64,000 nucleotides of DNA from CAVWCQ01 sp963753545 (GCA_963753545.1 CAVWCQ010000002.1:275823-339822), one strand, 5' to 3'. Positions 1-9,794 are shown, counted from the stretch's first letter. The notes: a model not told the origin generated them from the sequence alone. Numbers and translations: made by a program.

Positions 1-447
1 CTATCTGCTCTGGGGACTTCTCCCAATTCGGCTTCTATCGAGACACCGACCGAATGAGCTATCTCGCAGAGTTTTCTGGTGATCTCGATATTTTCCTGCA
101 AGGGTATATCGCCAGCCATCAAACATGACCGAGGTGAAACCCAGCCCAATCGCCTGCAAGATTTCGTTTTCCGTCGCATGATCCAGGTGAAGTGCCACAG
201 GGATGGATACACTCTGTGCGGCCACTTTACCGATTTCCGCCATATAACGCAAACCAACAATCTCATTCCCGCTGCCTACATATTGCAGGGCATGATGACT
301 GATCTGAATGATGACCGGGGCATTCTCGGCTTGGGCCGCCAGCACAATGGCCTGAACTTGTTCCATCGTATTCGCGTTGAAGGCCCCAATCGCATACTGT
401 TCACGCTGTGCCCGCACAATCCAGGGCTTCAAATTGTGAAGTGACAT
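1..447 (-). CDS. Class II ketose-bisphosphate aldolase, N-terminal part (cut by window edge, frameshifted)
   Basis: N-terminal part of a zinc-dependent class II aldolase of the FbaA/GatY/KbaY type, which cleaves ketose phosphates to dihydroxyacetone phosphate plus an aldehyde. The family start (LKPW..A....YAIGAFN.NTMEQVQAI) and the zinc-ligand block VALHLDHA are clear. Just after SVMFD, near position 115, the frame breaks. One base over, the usual continuation resumes (AGDIPLQENIEITRKLCEIA, then IEAELGEV) and runs to the window edge. The ATG at 447 follows AGCAGGAG; a GTG one codon earlier is less likely. It overlaps the dehydrogenase gene by 47 bases and is the last visible gene of the operon. 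Family is confident; the substrate (fructose/tagatose bisphosphate or a ketose 1-phosphate) is not known. Confidence 0.83.
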   Translation of the reverse strand: MSLHNLKPWIVRAQREQYAIGAFNANTMEQVQAIVLAAQAENAPVIIQISHHALQYVGSGNEIVGLRYMAEIGKVAAQSVSIPVALHLDHATENEILQAIGLGFTSVMFDGWRYTLAGKYRDHQKTLRDSSFGRCLDRSRIGRSPQSR

Positions 448-1540
448 CACTCCTGCTTTCTGCTATGAGCAACAAGCCGCTGATTATACACTCCTCAGGA
501 AAGAGGATGATTTTCTTGTGAGCAAGCCGGTGTGCCGCAATATCCTCAAAAATCCTCGTCACCTCGGACAGCGGATAACGATGTGAAATCATCGTTTCCA
601 TGTCCAGTTTGCCATCAGACAAAGCCTGAACGGACTCGGTCCATTCGTGACCGGGAAATGGCGCTGAATAGGACATGAAACAGCCATTCAGGCGCAGTTC
701 TTTGCGCATCAGGTCTTCAATGAAAGTCATTGGCAGGGTCGCATCGAGCGGTTGGTTCCCGCCACAGACCACCGACCCGCGCGGGTGAGTTACCTGGATC
801 GTTTGGGCAAGCGCCTGTGGTGAACCAGCGGCCTCAATGGCCAAATCGACGCCCTCCCCCACCAGCTCTGTGACCCGATCTTTGATATTGTCGCGCTTCG
901 GATTAAGGGTGACATGAGCGCCTAACGCCTCAGCAGCCTCAAGGTTGCTATCAATCACATCCGTGCAGATGATCCGTTTTGCGCCCAGGATTCGCAGCCA
1001 CTGCACCGCCATCAAGCCGACCGACCCTGCTCCAAGCACGATAGCCGTCTGTCCTGGCTTGAAATTGCCCAGATCGAGAATGTGCCGGGCAACGGTGGAT
1101 GGCTCAATTAACGCGGCGTACTCGAACTCCAGAGACTCGGGGAGAATAAGCGCATTTCGCACCGGGATTTCGACATATTCAGCGTACCCTCCGGACTGTC
1201 GGGAACCGATGAACGAATAGCTGTGACAGGCCGAATAGTGTCCCAGGCGGCACTGCTCGCACTGGAAACAGGGAATCAATGGAATAATGGCTGCGTGACT
1301 CCCGATCAGATTCGCATCAACGCCTGCGCCAACCGCCGTAATAATCCCTGCGCATTCGTGGCCCAGGATAAGCGGATAGAGGCGATGACCCTTGACGAAT
1401 CGCATGATGTCCGAGCCGCAGATCGACACGGCCTTCACCTTGAGAAGCACATGACCGTCACGTGGCAACGGAGTTGGGACTTCCTGGTAGCTGATAACGC
1501 CCTGATTTTCTAGAATAGCTGCTTTCATAATCCCACTCAT
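401..1540 (-). CDS. Zinc-dependent medium-chain polyol dehydrogenase (sorbitol / galactitol-1-phosphate dehydrogenase-like)
   Basis: Medium-chain dehydrogenase that oxidises a polyol or sugar-alcohol phosphate to the ketose with NAD(P). Catalytic zinc ligands are near Cys41 and His61-Glu62 (GHECAG); the structural zinc lobe is Cys91, Cys94, Cys97 and Cys105; the nucleotide fold has GAGSVG near 170. At 379 residues it is about 25 longer than usual. The extra tail after KKIILFPEE runs through the ribosome site of the aldolase gene and overlaps it, as if the original stop had been lost. The ATG overlaps the stop of the kinase gene (ATGA), so the two are probably translationally coupled. With an aldo/keto reductase and sugar kinase beside it, a xylitol- or fucitol-type polyol is a plausible substrate; this is inference. 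Confidence 0.88.
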   Translation of the reverse strand: MSGIMKAAILENQGVISYQEVPTPLPRDGHVLLKVKAVSICGSDIMRFVKGHRLYPLILGHECAGIITAVGAGVDANLIGSHAAIIPLIPCFQCEQCRLGHYSACHSYSFIGSRQSGGYAEYVEIPVRNALILPESLEFEYAALIEPSTVARHILDLGNFKPGQTAIVLGAGSVGLMAVQWLRILGAKRIICTDVIDSNLEAAEALGAHVTLNPKRDNIKDRVTELVGEGVDLAIEAAGSPQALAQTIQVTHPRGSVVCGGNQPLDATLPMTFIEDLMRKELRLNGCFMSYSAPFPGHEWTESVQALSDGKLDMETMISHRYPLSEVTRIFEDIAAHRLAHKKIILFPEECIISGLLLIAESRSDVTSQFEALDCAGTA

Positions 1541-3103
1541 GATGAACTTAACCCATGTTTTTGCTCGACTGCTGCCAGATCATCAAAATCCGCTAACAGC
1601 CGTCGAGAAATACGGCGATAAATGCCAAAAAGATCTTCGTAGAGAGCATGGCGTTTCGCAGAAGGTTCAAAGACCTGCCGGTTGGGCAGCAGGCGTTCGA
1701 CGCAAGCGCCAACATCCTCACACAAACCGACTGCGTAGGCGGTTAAGGCATACAGGCCAAGTGAATGCCCGCCCTCACCCCCATCTTCACGACGCGCGAC
1801 GACAAAGGGTCTGTTATAAACATCGGCCTTGATCTGGCACCAGACGGCGCTTTGGGTGGCCCCGCCGGAACCTAGATATTCCACGACCGTTACTCCTCTT
1901 CCTTGCGCAATTTGCAGGTTGTCATAAACCGCAAAGGCGCATCCTTCCATCATGGCGCGTATCATATCACCCTGCGTTGTCTTATAGGAGAGTCCAAAGA
2001 AAACGCCCCGCGCATTGCTGTTCCAGAGCGGAGTACGCTCGCCTGCCATGTAGGGAATAAACAGCAGCCCATGCGAACCAGGCGGCGTTTTTTCTGCCTG
2101 GAGGCTGAACAATTCAAAGGCATTCTGCCCTCCTGGTTGACCGAACGTATCCCGGAACCACCCCAGTGAGCCGCCGCCCACCGTCCCCGCCTGCAACAGA
2201 TATTGGTTGGGCAGCACATGGGGCGAGAAGATGAGTTGTGGTTCAACCACAACATGATCCAGGCTCACAGCCATGCCACCAGCCTGCCCGCCCTGCTCGT
2301 TGGTTTGTCCCAGGCGCGTGACTCCTGCCCCCAGCGCCCCAGACGCGGCATCCAGGCATCCGGCGATCACCGGGATTCCAGCCCGCAGACCCGTCTGCGC
2401 GGCGGCCTGGGGCGTGACTGTCCCAACAATCTCGGTACAGGGGCAGAGGCGAGGTAATTTGTCCAGTGGGATACCAATGCGGGCAGCGGCCTCCGCATTC
2501 CAGCACTGATGGGCCATGTCAAAGAAGTGGTACCCGTAAGCCTGGGTGTAGTCGCAGGTGAACTGCCCAGTAAAACAGGCAACGATGAAACCTGACGCCG
2601 TGAGAAAATTGGATGCAGCGTCAAAGATGTCAGGACGGTGATTCTTCAGCCACACCAGCTTGGGAGTGATATAAGCGGGATCGAGCGGGTTCGCGTCAAG
2701 CTGAACAAAAATATCCGCCTCTGGAAGAGATTTCAGCCAGTTCGCTTCCTGTTCAGCTCGCCTGTCCAGCCAGATCATAGCCGGGAACAACGGTGCCCCG
2801 CTATGATCCACCGGCAGCAGGGTCCATCCAACTCCATCCACCCCGATCCCCGCAACCTGACGGGGATCATACATTGCTGGATGCCATTACGTGTTGGATT
2901 GTGGTGCAGACAGCCTCCCACCAGGTAGCACCGTCGATTTCCGCCCACAAAGGGTATGGACGGTTGAGTGGGTAAGCCTGGGAAGCCGAAGCGACCAGCT
3001 TTCCAGTATCATCCCACAACACCGTTTTGGTGCTCGACGTGCCGACATCAGTCGTGATGATATAGCGGTGATTTATCCGCAGGGGTAATCTCACCGTTGA
3101 CAT
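1537..3103 (-). CDS. FGGY-family carbohydrate kinase (xylulokinase-like), frameshifted
   Basis: Sugar kinase of the FGGY family, phosphorylating a ketose such as xylulose, fuculose or rhamnulose with ATP. The N-terminal piece (2867-3103) has the phosphate-binding start ITTDVGTSSTKTVLWD and a second hallmark PLWAEIDG. The second piece (1537-2874) has AGIGVDGVGWTLLPVD, AMIWLDRR, AGCLDAASGALGAG and the C-terminal signature LGSGGATQSAVWCQIKADV. The frames break near 2870, consistent with one missing base. Rejoined, the protein is about 520 residues, normal for the family. The N-terminus overlaps the end of the aldo/keto reductase gene by 56 bases and the C-terminus overlaps the dehydrogenase start by four. 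Substrate cannot be told from sequence alone. Confidence 0.87.
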
Positions 3104-4112
3104 CCCACAAATCTTCCCAACTCTGAGCGCCCTGCCACAGAAAAACCTGTCCCTTGATGAGACGGCAGTTTTTATCGATCCCGTCGATCTCTTTCATTTC
3201 CGCGCCGGTGAGCGGATCGGACACGGTACTCTGAAGATTGCTCAGATACTCATGCCGGCGAACCGAAAATGGGATAGGAACCTGTCCCCGCTGCACGGCC
3301 CACTTGATGCAGACGACCGCTGGATGCACATTCAGTCGTTGGGCGATGCGAACAATGACGGGATCGTCGATATCCACTGTATCGGTTTCCGTCTTGTCGC
3401 GATCAGGACGGGTTGGTGAGCCGATAGGGCTAAAACCAATGGGCACGATACCCTGCTCGCGCACAAAGCGGAACAGCTCCGGCTGCTGGAAATGCGGGTG
3501 CAACTCCATCTCGTTGCAGGCTGGTTTGATCGCGGCATCCCGCAGCAGCAGCTTGAGCTTAGGGATGGTCATGTTGGATGTGCCGATGTGCCGCACCAGA
3601 CCCATCTCCACCAGTTTTTCCATCTGCCGCCAGGTCTTCATGTAATTCTCGTGAATGTAGGGCTTGGCGTGCGGATCGCGAGAAGATACATCCACGCCCG
3701 GCGCATGATAGTTCGGAAAGGGCCAGTGGATCAGGTAGAGGTCCAGGTAATCCAGTTGCAGATCCTTGAGCGACTGTTCACAGGCTGGGATCACGTCTTT
3801 TTCGTCGTGTTTGTTATTCCACAGTTTGGACGTGATCCACAGCTCTTCGCGCTTGACCCCGGCGCGCATCGATTCTTGCAAGGAGTAGCCGATCAGCGGC
3901 TCATTCCCATACACTGCCGCGCAGTCAATGTGTCGATACCCAACGGCGATTGCGCCCTTGACCGCTTCGGCAATAACTTCACCCGAAAATCGATCCGAGC
4001 CGAAAGTTCCCAGACCAACAGCCGGAATTTTGGCTCCCGTATAAACGGTTTGGTAGGGCACTTGTGCGGGATCAAGGCCATTAGATGAGTTTATAACTGG
4101 TTTTTCCGTCAT
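3048..4112 (-). CDS. Aldo/keto reductase
   Basis: NAD(P)H-dependent aldo/keto reductase, a cytosolic TIM-barrel enzyme that reduces aldehydes and aldoses to alcohols. The catalytic tetrad is visible: Asp63 and Tyr68 in HIDCAAVYGNE, Lys96 in LWITSKLW and His129 in LYLIHWP. The cofactor region near the C-terminus reads VPIPFSVRRHEYLSNLQ, with the usual charged residues for the adenine phosphate. At 354 residues it is slightly longer than the typical 310-330. It sits 18 bases after the fucosidase gene and overlaps the kinase start, so it belongs to the same transcript. Next to a polyol dehydrogenase and ketose kinase, an aldose-reductase role (aldose to polyol) is suggested but unproven. Confidence 0.9.
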   Translation of the reverse strand: MTEKPVINSSNGLDPAQVPYQTVYTGAKIPAVGLGTFGSDRFSGEVIAEAVKGAIAVGYRHIDCAAVYGNEPLIGYSLQESMRAGVKREELWITSKLWNNKHDEKDVIPACEQSLKDLQLDYLDLYLIHWPFPNYHAPGVDVSSRDPHAKPYIHENYMKTWRQMEKLVEMGLVRHIGTSNMTIPKLKLLLRDAAIKPACNEMELHPHFQQPELFRFVREQGIVPIGFSPIGSPTRPDRDKTETDTVDIDDPVIVRIAQRLNVHPAVVCIKWAVQRGQVPIPFSVRRHEYLSNLQSTVSDPLTGAEMKEIDGIDKNCRLIKGQVFLWQGAQSWEDLWDVNGEITPADKSPLYHHD

Positions 4113-4129
4113 AGGTAATCCTTTGATAA

Positions 4130-5590
4130 TCAGCCTCTAATTTTGAATACAAACGCATGTTGGCAGGGCGGTTGATCGGGTAGTTGAATGGTTAATCCGT
4201 CTGGATTACGCGTCCAGGCCAGCTTGCCCGCATGCCCCAGGAGTTGAACATCCGCAATTTCCCCGGACCACAACCCAGCAGTGCAACCCAGTGCCTTGAT
4301 CGTGACAGGATGATCGGGCCATGCCAGCACAATCGCGTATAGGGTGTCGCCTTTGGTCGTGAACCGAATATCCTGTCCGGTGAATGCAGATCGCTTGGTA
4401 TCCGTGAACTGGCCTTCGCTGATCTGAGTCGGGCCTTCCCCAAAGACTTTCCAGGGCCGCGACCCGTAGATCGCCTCACCATTTTGCGCCAACCACTCCC
4501 CGATCCCAAGCAGGAGTTGTTCTTCTGGCTCGGGGATCGTTCCATCCGGGCGAGGGCCGATGTTGAGAAGCAGCGAGCCGTTCTTGCTGACAATATCAAC
4601 CAGGTCACCCACAATATCATCGACAGTTTTGTAATCCTGGTTATAAACATAGCCCCATGAGTTTTTTGAGACGGCGGTATCGGTTTGCCAGAACAGAGGT
4701 CGAATACCAGAAAGCTGCCCGCGCTCAACATCATACACAGCAGTGCCTTCAGGGAAAGCATCGTGCTTGTAGTTAATCGCCACCCCGCAATTCCACTGCG
4801 CGCCCCGATTATAGTAATAGGCGGCAAACTTCTGGAGATAACGCGCGAACACGTTCTGCCTGATCCACCAGTCAAAATAGACGATCTGCGGCTGGTATTT
4901 ATCAACTAACTCACAATTTCGAGCCAGCCAATCAGCCAGATATGCCTCGTCCGGTTTGGGTTCCCAATCGCGGCTGTTCCAGGCTTCGGCTTCGACTTCC
5001 CAATCCCTCGGACCGGGCCTGGCTGGCCCGTAAAAGTCGCTGTACGCTTCATCCTGAACATCCGAGTCGAAATCCCTGCCGCCGTTCATGAACCACCAGT
5101 GTTCGGCACGATGGTTCGATACACCAAAAATCAGCCCTTGCTTGCGCACAGCTTCGGCAAGTTCGCCAATCAGATCCCGCCGGGGACCCATCTTCGCGGC
5201 GGTCCAGTTTGACAACGCCGAGTCATACATGGCGAACCCGTCGTGATGTTCCGCTACGGGCACTACGTAACGTGCCCCTGCTTTCTTGAATAACTGCGCC
5301 CACTGATCGGGATCATATTTTTCGGCTTTGAAAAGCGGAATAAAATCTTTATAGCCGAATTTCGTGTGCGGGCCATAGGTCTCGACATGATGCTTGAATT
5401 CCTCTGATCCCTGCAAATACATATTGCGCGAATACCATTCGTTGCTGAAGGCTGGTACCGCATATAAACCCCAGTGGATAAAGATGCCGAACTTCGCATC
5501 GTGATACCAGTCGGGTACGGTATATTGCTTGAGCCAGTCCCACGATGCCTGAAACGGTCCGTTCGCTATCACCTGATCAATTGAGGTCAT
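4130..5590 (-). CDS. Alpha-L-fucosidase, GH29
   Basis: Glycoside hydrolase family 29 enzyme that releases terminal alpha-L-fucose by a retaining mechanism. Family hallmarks are clear: KFGIFIHWGLYAVPAFSNEWY near 33-53, EHHDGFAMYDS near 114-124, and IVYFDWW, where Asp240 is the expected nucleophile; LLNIGPRPDGTIP closes the barrel. There is no signal peptide, so it should act in the cytoplasm on imported oligosaccharides. The ATG at 5590 follows a GGGGG stretch; an in-frame ATG five codons earlier is possible. The length (486 residues) is normal. It lies between the GH31 and aldo/keto reductase genes, so fucose and probably xylose are trimmed in the same pathway. Confidence 0.94.
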   Translation of the reverse strand: MTSIDQVIANGPFQASWDWLKQYTVPDWYHDAKFGIFIHWGLYAVPAFSNEWYSRNMYLQGSEEFKHHVETYGPHTKFGYKDFIPLFKAEKYDPDQWAQLFKKAGARYVVPVAEHHDGFAMYDSALSNWTAAKMGPRRDLIGELAEAVRKQGLIFGVSNHRAEHWWFMNGGRDFDSDVQDEAYSDFYGPARPGPRDWEVEAEAWNSRDWEPKPDEAYLADWLARNCELVDKYQPQIVYFDWWIRQNVFARYLQKFAAYYYNRGAQWNCGVAINYKHDAFPEGTAVYDVERGQLSGIRPLFWQTDTAVSKNSWGYVYNQDYKTVDDIVGDLVDIVSKNGSLLLNIGPRPDGTIPEPEEQLLLGIGEWLAQNGEAIYGSRPWKVFGEGPTQISEGQFTDTKRSAFTGQDIRFTTKGDTLYAIVLAWPDHPVTIKALGCTAGLWSGEIADVQLLGHAGKLAWTRNPDGLTIQLPDQPPCQHAFVFKIRG

Positions 5591-5611
5591 TTTGCCCCCA
5601 TCCAAAGCGCA

Positions 5612-7927
5612 TCAAAGGTCAATTCTGATTTCCTGTCCTTCATAAAGAACCGTTTTTTCGGAAAAGTCATTGTTCATGCTGTCAGCGCTGACGATCCGAA
5701 ACCGCCGCGAGATGGGCATCCCCGGATAGCTTCCCTGACGGTCATGGAGTGTAAGACGCCGGGCTGCCTCGTCCCAGGAGAGGTGAATCATCGCGAAGTG
5801 CCCTTGCTCATAGTTGTAGTTATCACCCTCATCGTCATAAAGTGTGAAGCTGCCGCTCTGTCCGGGATAGATGCGCAGCTCAAGAGGGGCATCGGGTTGT
5901 TCATTGGCATAAGTGATATCAGGGCCAACGGGCACAATCGATCCACTGCGCACGTAGAGAGGCATCGTATCCAGCGGCGCATCCGCACAGATAGTCTGTC
6001 CGCCAGCGTACCGCTGACTTGTCCAAAAATCGTACCAATCGCTTCCCATAGGCAGGTAAACCGGACGGGTTTTTGCCACACCATCAATGACCGTCGAATC
6101 TGCCGCAAAGTACATCGGTTTTGTGACAGGGTTGACGAGAAATGCTGGGCCGAACATGAACTGGTCAGCAATATTAAAAGTGGCTGGATCAGTCCTGAAA
6201 TCAAACGGCAGGGCGCGCAGCATCGTATAATCGCGCTGCGTGGTCAGCCCTGCTAATGAATAGATATAGGGCATCAACCGGTAGCGAAGGCGCGAAAACT
6301 TTACGAGCGCCTCATACATGGGTTCGCCGGGATTTCCGAAACGCCAGATTTCACGCGGCGTATCCGTGCCATGCGAACGGAAAATAGGCAAAAAAGCGCC
6401 GAACTGGAACCAGCGGACATAGAGTTCCTGGTAGCCAGCATCGAGATGACCGCCGGGATACTCGCCGCGCCAGAACCATTCGGTGCGCGGAGCGACGAAA
6501 AAAGCGCCAATATCCGTCGACCAGTTACCCGCACCAGTGACGCTGAAATTTAGACCCTCGGCAATCTGCTGTGCCAACACGTCCCACGTTGCGCAGATAT
6601 CGCCTGACCACGTGATTGTTCCATAGCGCTGCTGACCGGGGAAATAGGAGCGGGTCAGGTTAACCACTCGTTTTTCAGTAGTCACGCTGCGCTGCCCTTC
6701 GTACATACCCTGGGCATGCAGCAGGGAAAAGGCATTGATGACGGATGGGTCCAGGTAGGTTTTTGCGTAATTAGTATTGATCATCAGCCGCTGCCAGGGT
6801 TCGGGTTTGACTGTGCCAAGCCAGTCCGGTTCGAAGGGTTCGGAGGCGTCGCACCACCAGGCATCAATCCCATGCTTGAACAGCCCTTCGTTGGCCTGCT
6901 GCCAATAGAGCGCCCGCGCGGCGGGATCAAAAGCATTGTATGTTATGCCATCGCCCAGCAAGAAGCCCTGTTCCCGCATTTCGATCTGGTTGGGTCCATC
7001 GTTTTGGAAGCGTGGCCAGACAGAAATCATCAGCCGGACGTTGAGCGCGTGCAGCTTTTCGACCAACCCAGCAGGATCGGGAAACCGGTCGGGATCGAGC
7101 GTTTTCTGGCCCCACCAATCGCCGGGCCACGAGTGCCAATCCTGCACAATGGCGTCCAGCGGCAGATCGCGCGCCCGGTATTCTTCCACCACCGCGATCA
7201 ACTCGTCCTGATCGATGTAGCGCTCTTTGGACTGAATATAGCCGTATGCCCAACGCGGCAGCAGCGGTATCTGACCCGTCAGCGTGCGGAAACCGGCTAC
7301 GATCTGGTCGAATTCGGGACCATAAATGAAATAGAAATCCAGCTCTTCACGGCATTCACTCCAAAAGTACGAGCCGTAAATGTCGTCGTGGAACACACTC
7401 AACGAGGCAGTATCCCACAGGATCGCATAACCGCGTGTCGAAACAATCTGCGGAATAGCGACCTTCAGATTATGTTGGTAGAGATACTGGTAATGTCCCC
7501 GATAGTTCAGAATACCTTCTTCGTGCTGGCCCAACCCATAGATGGCTTCCCCAGGCGAAAAGACCAGATCAAGTCGGGCCGAGTGCTCTCCATCGGTTTC
7601 AACCGTTTTGCCGCCACGCTCCGGTTCACGGACCAGCAATTGTCCGGCGTCATCCATCCAGGTGAACGCGCAAGTGGCTTTCTGAATCACAACCTGAAGA
7701 TAGGCAGTTTTCATCTGTAGAGTCTGCTCATCTTCATCGATGCACCACGTAGGAGCTGGAGCAACTCCCCGCGGCAGCATCATGAGACTCGGAGTGGTAC
7801 AGAATGTCTCGTTCGGCGTATAAACGACGCGCACGATCTGAGGAGTGACCGGCTCAAGCTTGATTTGCCCGGCATCGGTCAGAAGCAAAAGGGAGTTTTC
7901 CCCATTTTCGTAGCCCAGTAATTTCAT
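5612..7927 (-). CDS. GH31 alpha-glycosidase (alpha-xylosidase/alpha-glucosidase)
   Basis: Family 31 retaining alpha-glycosidase of 771 residues, cytoplasmic since no signal peptide is seen. Order: N-terminal beta-sandwich, GEAIYGLGQHEEG near 126-138 at the domain junction, (beta/alpha)8 barrel with WAYGYIQSKERY and IVQDWHSWPGDWWGQK, nucleophile Asp360 in AWWCDASEP, acid/base Asp443 in TWSGDI, then C-terminal beta domains with LYVRSGSIVPVGP and FTLYDDEGDNYNY. The two-Trp insert before the nucleophile and the GDWWG motif resemble alpha-xylosidase-type members, but alpha-glucosidase cannot be excluded. With the GH29 fucosidase 21 bases downstream, xyloglucan oligosaccharides are a reasonable target. 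Confidence 0.93.
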   Translation of the reverse strand: MKLLGYENGENSLLLLTDAGQIKLEPVTPQIVRVVYTPNETFCTTPSLMMLPRGVAPAPTWCIDEDEQTLQMKTAYLQVVIQKATCAFTWMDDAGQLLVREPERGGKTVETDGEHSARLDLVFSPGEAIYGLGQHEEGILNYRGHYQYLYQHNLKVAIPQIVSTRGYAILWDTASLSVFHDDIYGSYFWSECREELDFYFIYGPEFDQIVAGFRTLTGQIPLLPRWAYGYIQSKERYIDQDELIAVVEEYRARDLPLDAIVQDWHSWPGDWWGQKTLDPDRFPDPAGLVEKLHALNVRLMISVWPRFQNDGPNQIEMREQGFLLGDGITYNAFDPAARALYWQQANEGLFKHGIDAWWCDASEPFEPDWLGTVKPEPWQRLMINTNYAKTYLDPSVINAFSLLHAQGMYEGQRSVTTEKRVVNLTRSYFPGQQRYGTITWSGDICATWDVLAQQIAEGLNFSVTGAGNWSTDIGAFFVAPRTEWFWRGEYPGGHLDAGYQELYVRWFQFGAFLPIFRSHGTDTPREIWRFGNPGEPMYEALVKFSRLRYRLMPYIYSLAGLTTQRDYTMLRALPFDFRTDPATFNIADQFMFGPAFLVNPVTKPMYFAADSTVIDGVAKTRPVYLPMGSDWYDFWTSQRYAGGQTICADAPLDTMPLYVRSGSIVPVGPDITYANEQPDAPLELRIYPGQSGSFTLYDDEGDNYNYEQGHFAMIHLSWDEAARRLTLHDRQGSYPGMPISRRFRIVSADSMNNDFSEKTVLYEGQEIRIDL

Positions 7928-7934
7928 GCGAGAA

Positions 7935-8801
7935 TCAGCCTTTAACCGATCCGGCGGTCATACCTGAAACGATGAACCGCTGGCCGAGTAGATAAACCGC
8001 AATCACAGGAAGTACCGTCAGCACGATATCGGCGCTGACCAGGTTCCATGAAGATTCGTAGCGCCCGAAAAAGTTGTAGACGGCGAGTGGCATCGGCCAC
8101 TTAGAAGTATCATTGAGATAATAGAGGGGAAAGATAAAATCGTTCCAGGTCGCCAAGAAGCTGAGCAACGCCGCTGTCACCAGAACCGGGGTCATCAGCG
8201 GAAAAATCACCGAAAAGAAGAGGCGAAACGGCCCGGCCCCATCGATGATCGCGGCCTCATCCAAATCCCTGGGCAGCGCTTCCACAAACCCGTAAATGAG
8301 AAAGGTGTTGAAGGGAAGTTGGACAGCGGCATAAAGCAGGATGATGCCGATCTGGGTATTGATCAGATGGGTCACCTGCATCACTTTGGTCAAGGTAAAA
8401 AAATTGATCGGCATTGCGATGCCCATAATGATAAAAAAGTACAGGAACCGGTTCAGTCGTGTCTTGTTTCTGGACATGACATAAGCCGCCATCGCTGCTG
8501 TCGTGGTCGCCAGCAGGGTCGAACCCGTGGAATAAAGCATGCTGTTCACAAACGTCTCTTCCAGCTTGCCCCGTTCGACCACGGTGGAAAAATTTTCCCA
8601 GTGCAGCGTCGTGGGCCGTTCGATGCTCATCCGGCGCGCGTCGGTGCGATCTTTTAATGAATTGACCACCACCAGATAGATGGGCGTACACATGATCACG
8701 CAAATGAGGATCGCCAGCAGATGGCTGATCCCTTGCTGACCACTTTTTCCAAGGTCTGGACGCAGGTTCGCCAGGTGGGTCATCGATTGCGCTTTATTCA
8801 T
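7935..8801 (-). CDS. Sugar ABC transporter permease (MalG/CUT1 type)
   Basis: Inner-membrane permease of a CUT1 carbohydrate importer, 288 residues with six hydrophobic segments after a short cytoplasmic start. The EAA loop that docks the ATPase reads EALPRDLDEAAIIDGAGPFRLFFSVIFPLM. The protein ends with the SGMTAGSVKG tail typical of MalG-like subunits. It overlaps the upstream permease by eight bases, so the two are co-translated. No ATPase gene is present in this operon; as is common for CUT1 systems, a shared MsmK/UgpC-type ATPase encoded elsewhere would energise it. Confidence 0.93.
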   Translation of the reverse strand: MNKAQSMTHLANLRPDLGKSGQQGISHLLAILICVIMCTPIYLVVVNSLKDRTDARRMSIERPTTLHWENFSTVVERGKLEETFVNSMLYSTGSTLLATTTAAMAAYVMSRNKTRLNRFLYFFIIMGIAMPINFFTLTKVMQVTHLINTQIGIILLYAAVQLPFNTFLIYGFVEALPRDLDEAAIIDGAGPFRLFFSVIFPLMTPVLVTAALLSFLATWNDFIFPLYYLNDTSKWPMPLAVYNFFGRYESSWNLVSADIVLTVLPVIAVYLLGQRFIVSGMTAGSVKG

Positions 8802-9672
8802 TTGTCCGCCCCCGTTCCATCAACCGGATCACAAAATAGCCAATGAAAACCATCACGAAGAATAACAGGGTGGACATTGCCGTGCCGATGCTGTAACGGC
8901 CCTTCGAGAATTCTTTAAAAATGGCGGTATACAGCACTTCCGTCGAATAGCCAGGACCGCCGTTGGTCAACACATAGACCACGTCGAAGATTTTCAGGCC
9001 GTGCAAGATGCTCAGGACGGTTGAAACAACCAGGGCAGGCATCAGCAGTGGGATTGTGATATGTCGCAGCCGGGCCATGGCATTCGCGCCGTCGATCTGG
9101 GCGGCTTCGTAATACTCATCCGGAATGGTTTGCAGCCCTGCCAGCAGGATAACCATGATGTACCCTGCCCCTTTCCAGGTGTCCACGCCGACAATGGAAT
9201 ACAGGGCTATTTTAGGATCGGCCAACCACAAATGCGTCCATGACTTCAAACCAGCGTCGCGCAGCACTTCGTTCAGCAGGCCGCGACGGGGGTCCAAAAC
9301 CGACTTAAAAATGAGGCCAACGACTACCATCGGCAGCACGGCTGGCAAAAAGATGAGCAGCCGATACAGGCTGCGCAGATGTTTAACGCCGTTGTGCAGC
9401 AGCAGCGCGAACAGCAGGCCCAAGATCGTTTTCAGGATGATGGTGTTGATACTGAAGAGAGCAGTGTTGCGAGCGTAACGGATATAGTTGTCGTTGGAGG
9501 AAAGGACTGTCCTGAAATTTTCTGTCCCTACATAATGAACGTCGCTTGAATAGCGATTCCAGTCCGTAAAGGCATAGCCAATTCCCATCACCGCCGGAAT
9601 CACAAGAAACAAGCTGTATAAAATAAGGGTTCCTAAGGAAAAATAGAAGGGATAAACTTTGTTTCGTAACAT
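8794..9672 (-). CDS. Sugar ABC transporter permease (MalF/UgpA type)
   Basis: The partner permease of the CUT1 importer, about 292 residues, six membrane segments and the EAA loop YYEAAQIDGANAMARLRHITIPLL. The ATG at 9672 is preferred because GAGGTGG precedes it at normal spacing; an in-frame ATG four codons upstream has no such site. It follows the binding-protein gene after a gap that contains a hairpin. With its partner it forms the channel for the oligosaccharide handled by the downstream GH31 and GH29 enzymes. Confidence 0.92.
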   Translation of the reverse strand: MLRNKVYPFYFSLGTLILYSLFLVIPAVMGIGYAFTDWNRYSSDVHYVGTENFRTVLSSNDNYIRYARNTALFSINTIILKTILGLLFALLLHNGVKHLRSLYRLLIFLPAVLPMVVVGLIFKSVLDPRRGLLNEVLRDAGLKSWTHLWLADPKIALYSIVGVDTWKGAGYIMVILLAGLQTIPDEYYEAAQIDGANAMARLRHITIPLLMPALVVSTVLSILHGLKIFDVVYVLTNGGPGYSTEVLYTAIFKEFSKGRYSIGTAMSTLLFFVMVFIGYFVIRLMERGRTNE

Positions 9673-9749
9673 GTTCCACCTCAATGCCGGGTAATCTCAG
9701 CCAGGAGTGTGTTAAAATGGTGTCAGGCTGGGCTGATTTAGCCACTTCA

Positions 9750-9774
9750 GGGCGGTGTGTGCAAGACACCGCCC
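9750..9774 (-). terminator. Intercistronic hairpin after the binding-protein gene
   Basis: GGGCGGTGT and ACACCGCCC form a perfect nine-base-pair stem around a seven-base loop, 21 bases past the stop of the binding-protein gene and before the permeases. No T-run follows on the minus strand, so it is more likely a partial attenuator or mRNA-end protector than a full terminator. Confidence 0.6.
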
Positions 9775-9794
9775 CAATTACTATGACTGTTTGG

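Noticed and set aside
2867..2874. Programmed frameshift in the FGGY kinase
   Set aside because: No slippery heptamer or downstream structure is evident, and kinases of this family are single chains; an indel is simpler.
6716..7720. Long plus-strand open frame (334 codons)
   Set aside because: Fully antisense to the GH31 gene, whose motifs are complete; no ribosome site and no family resemblance.
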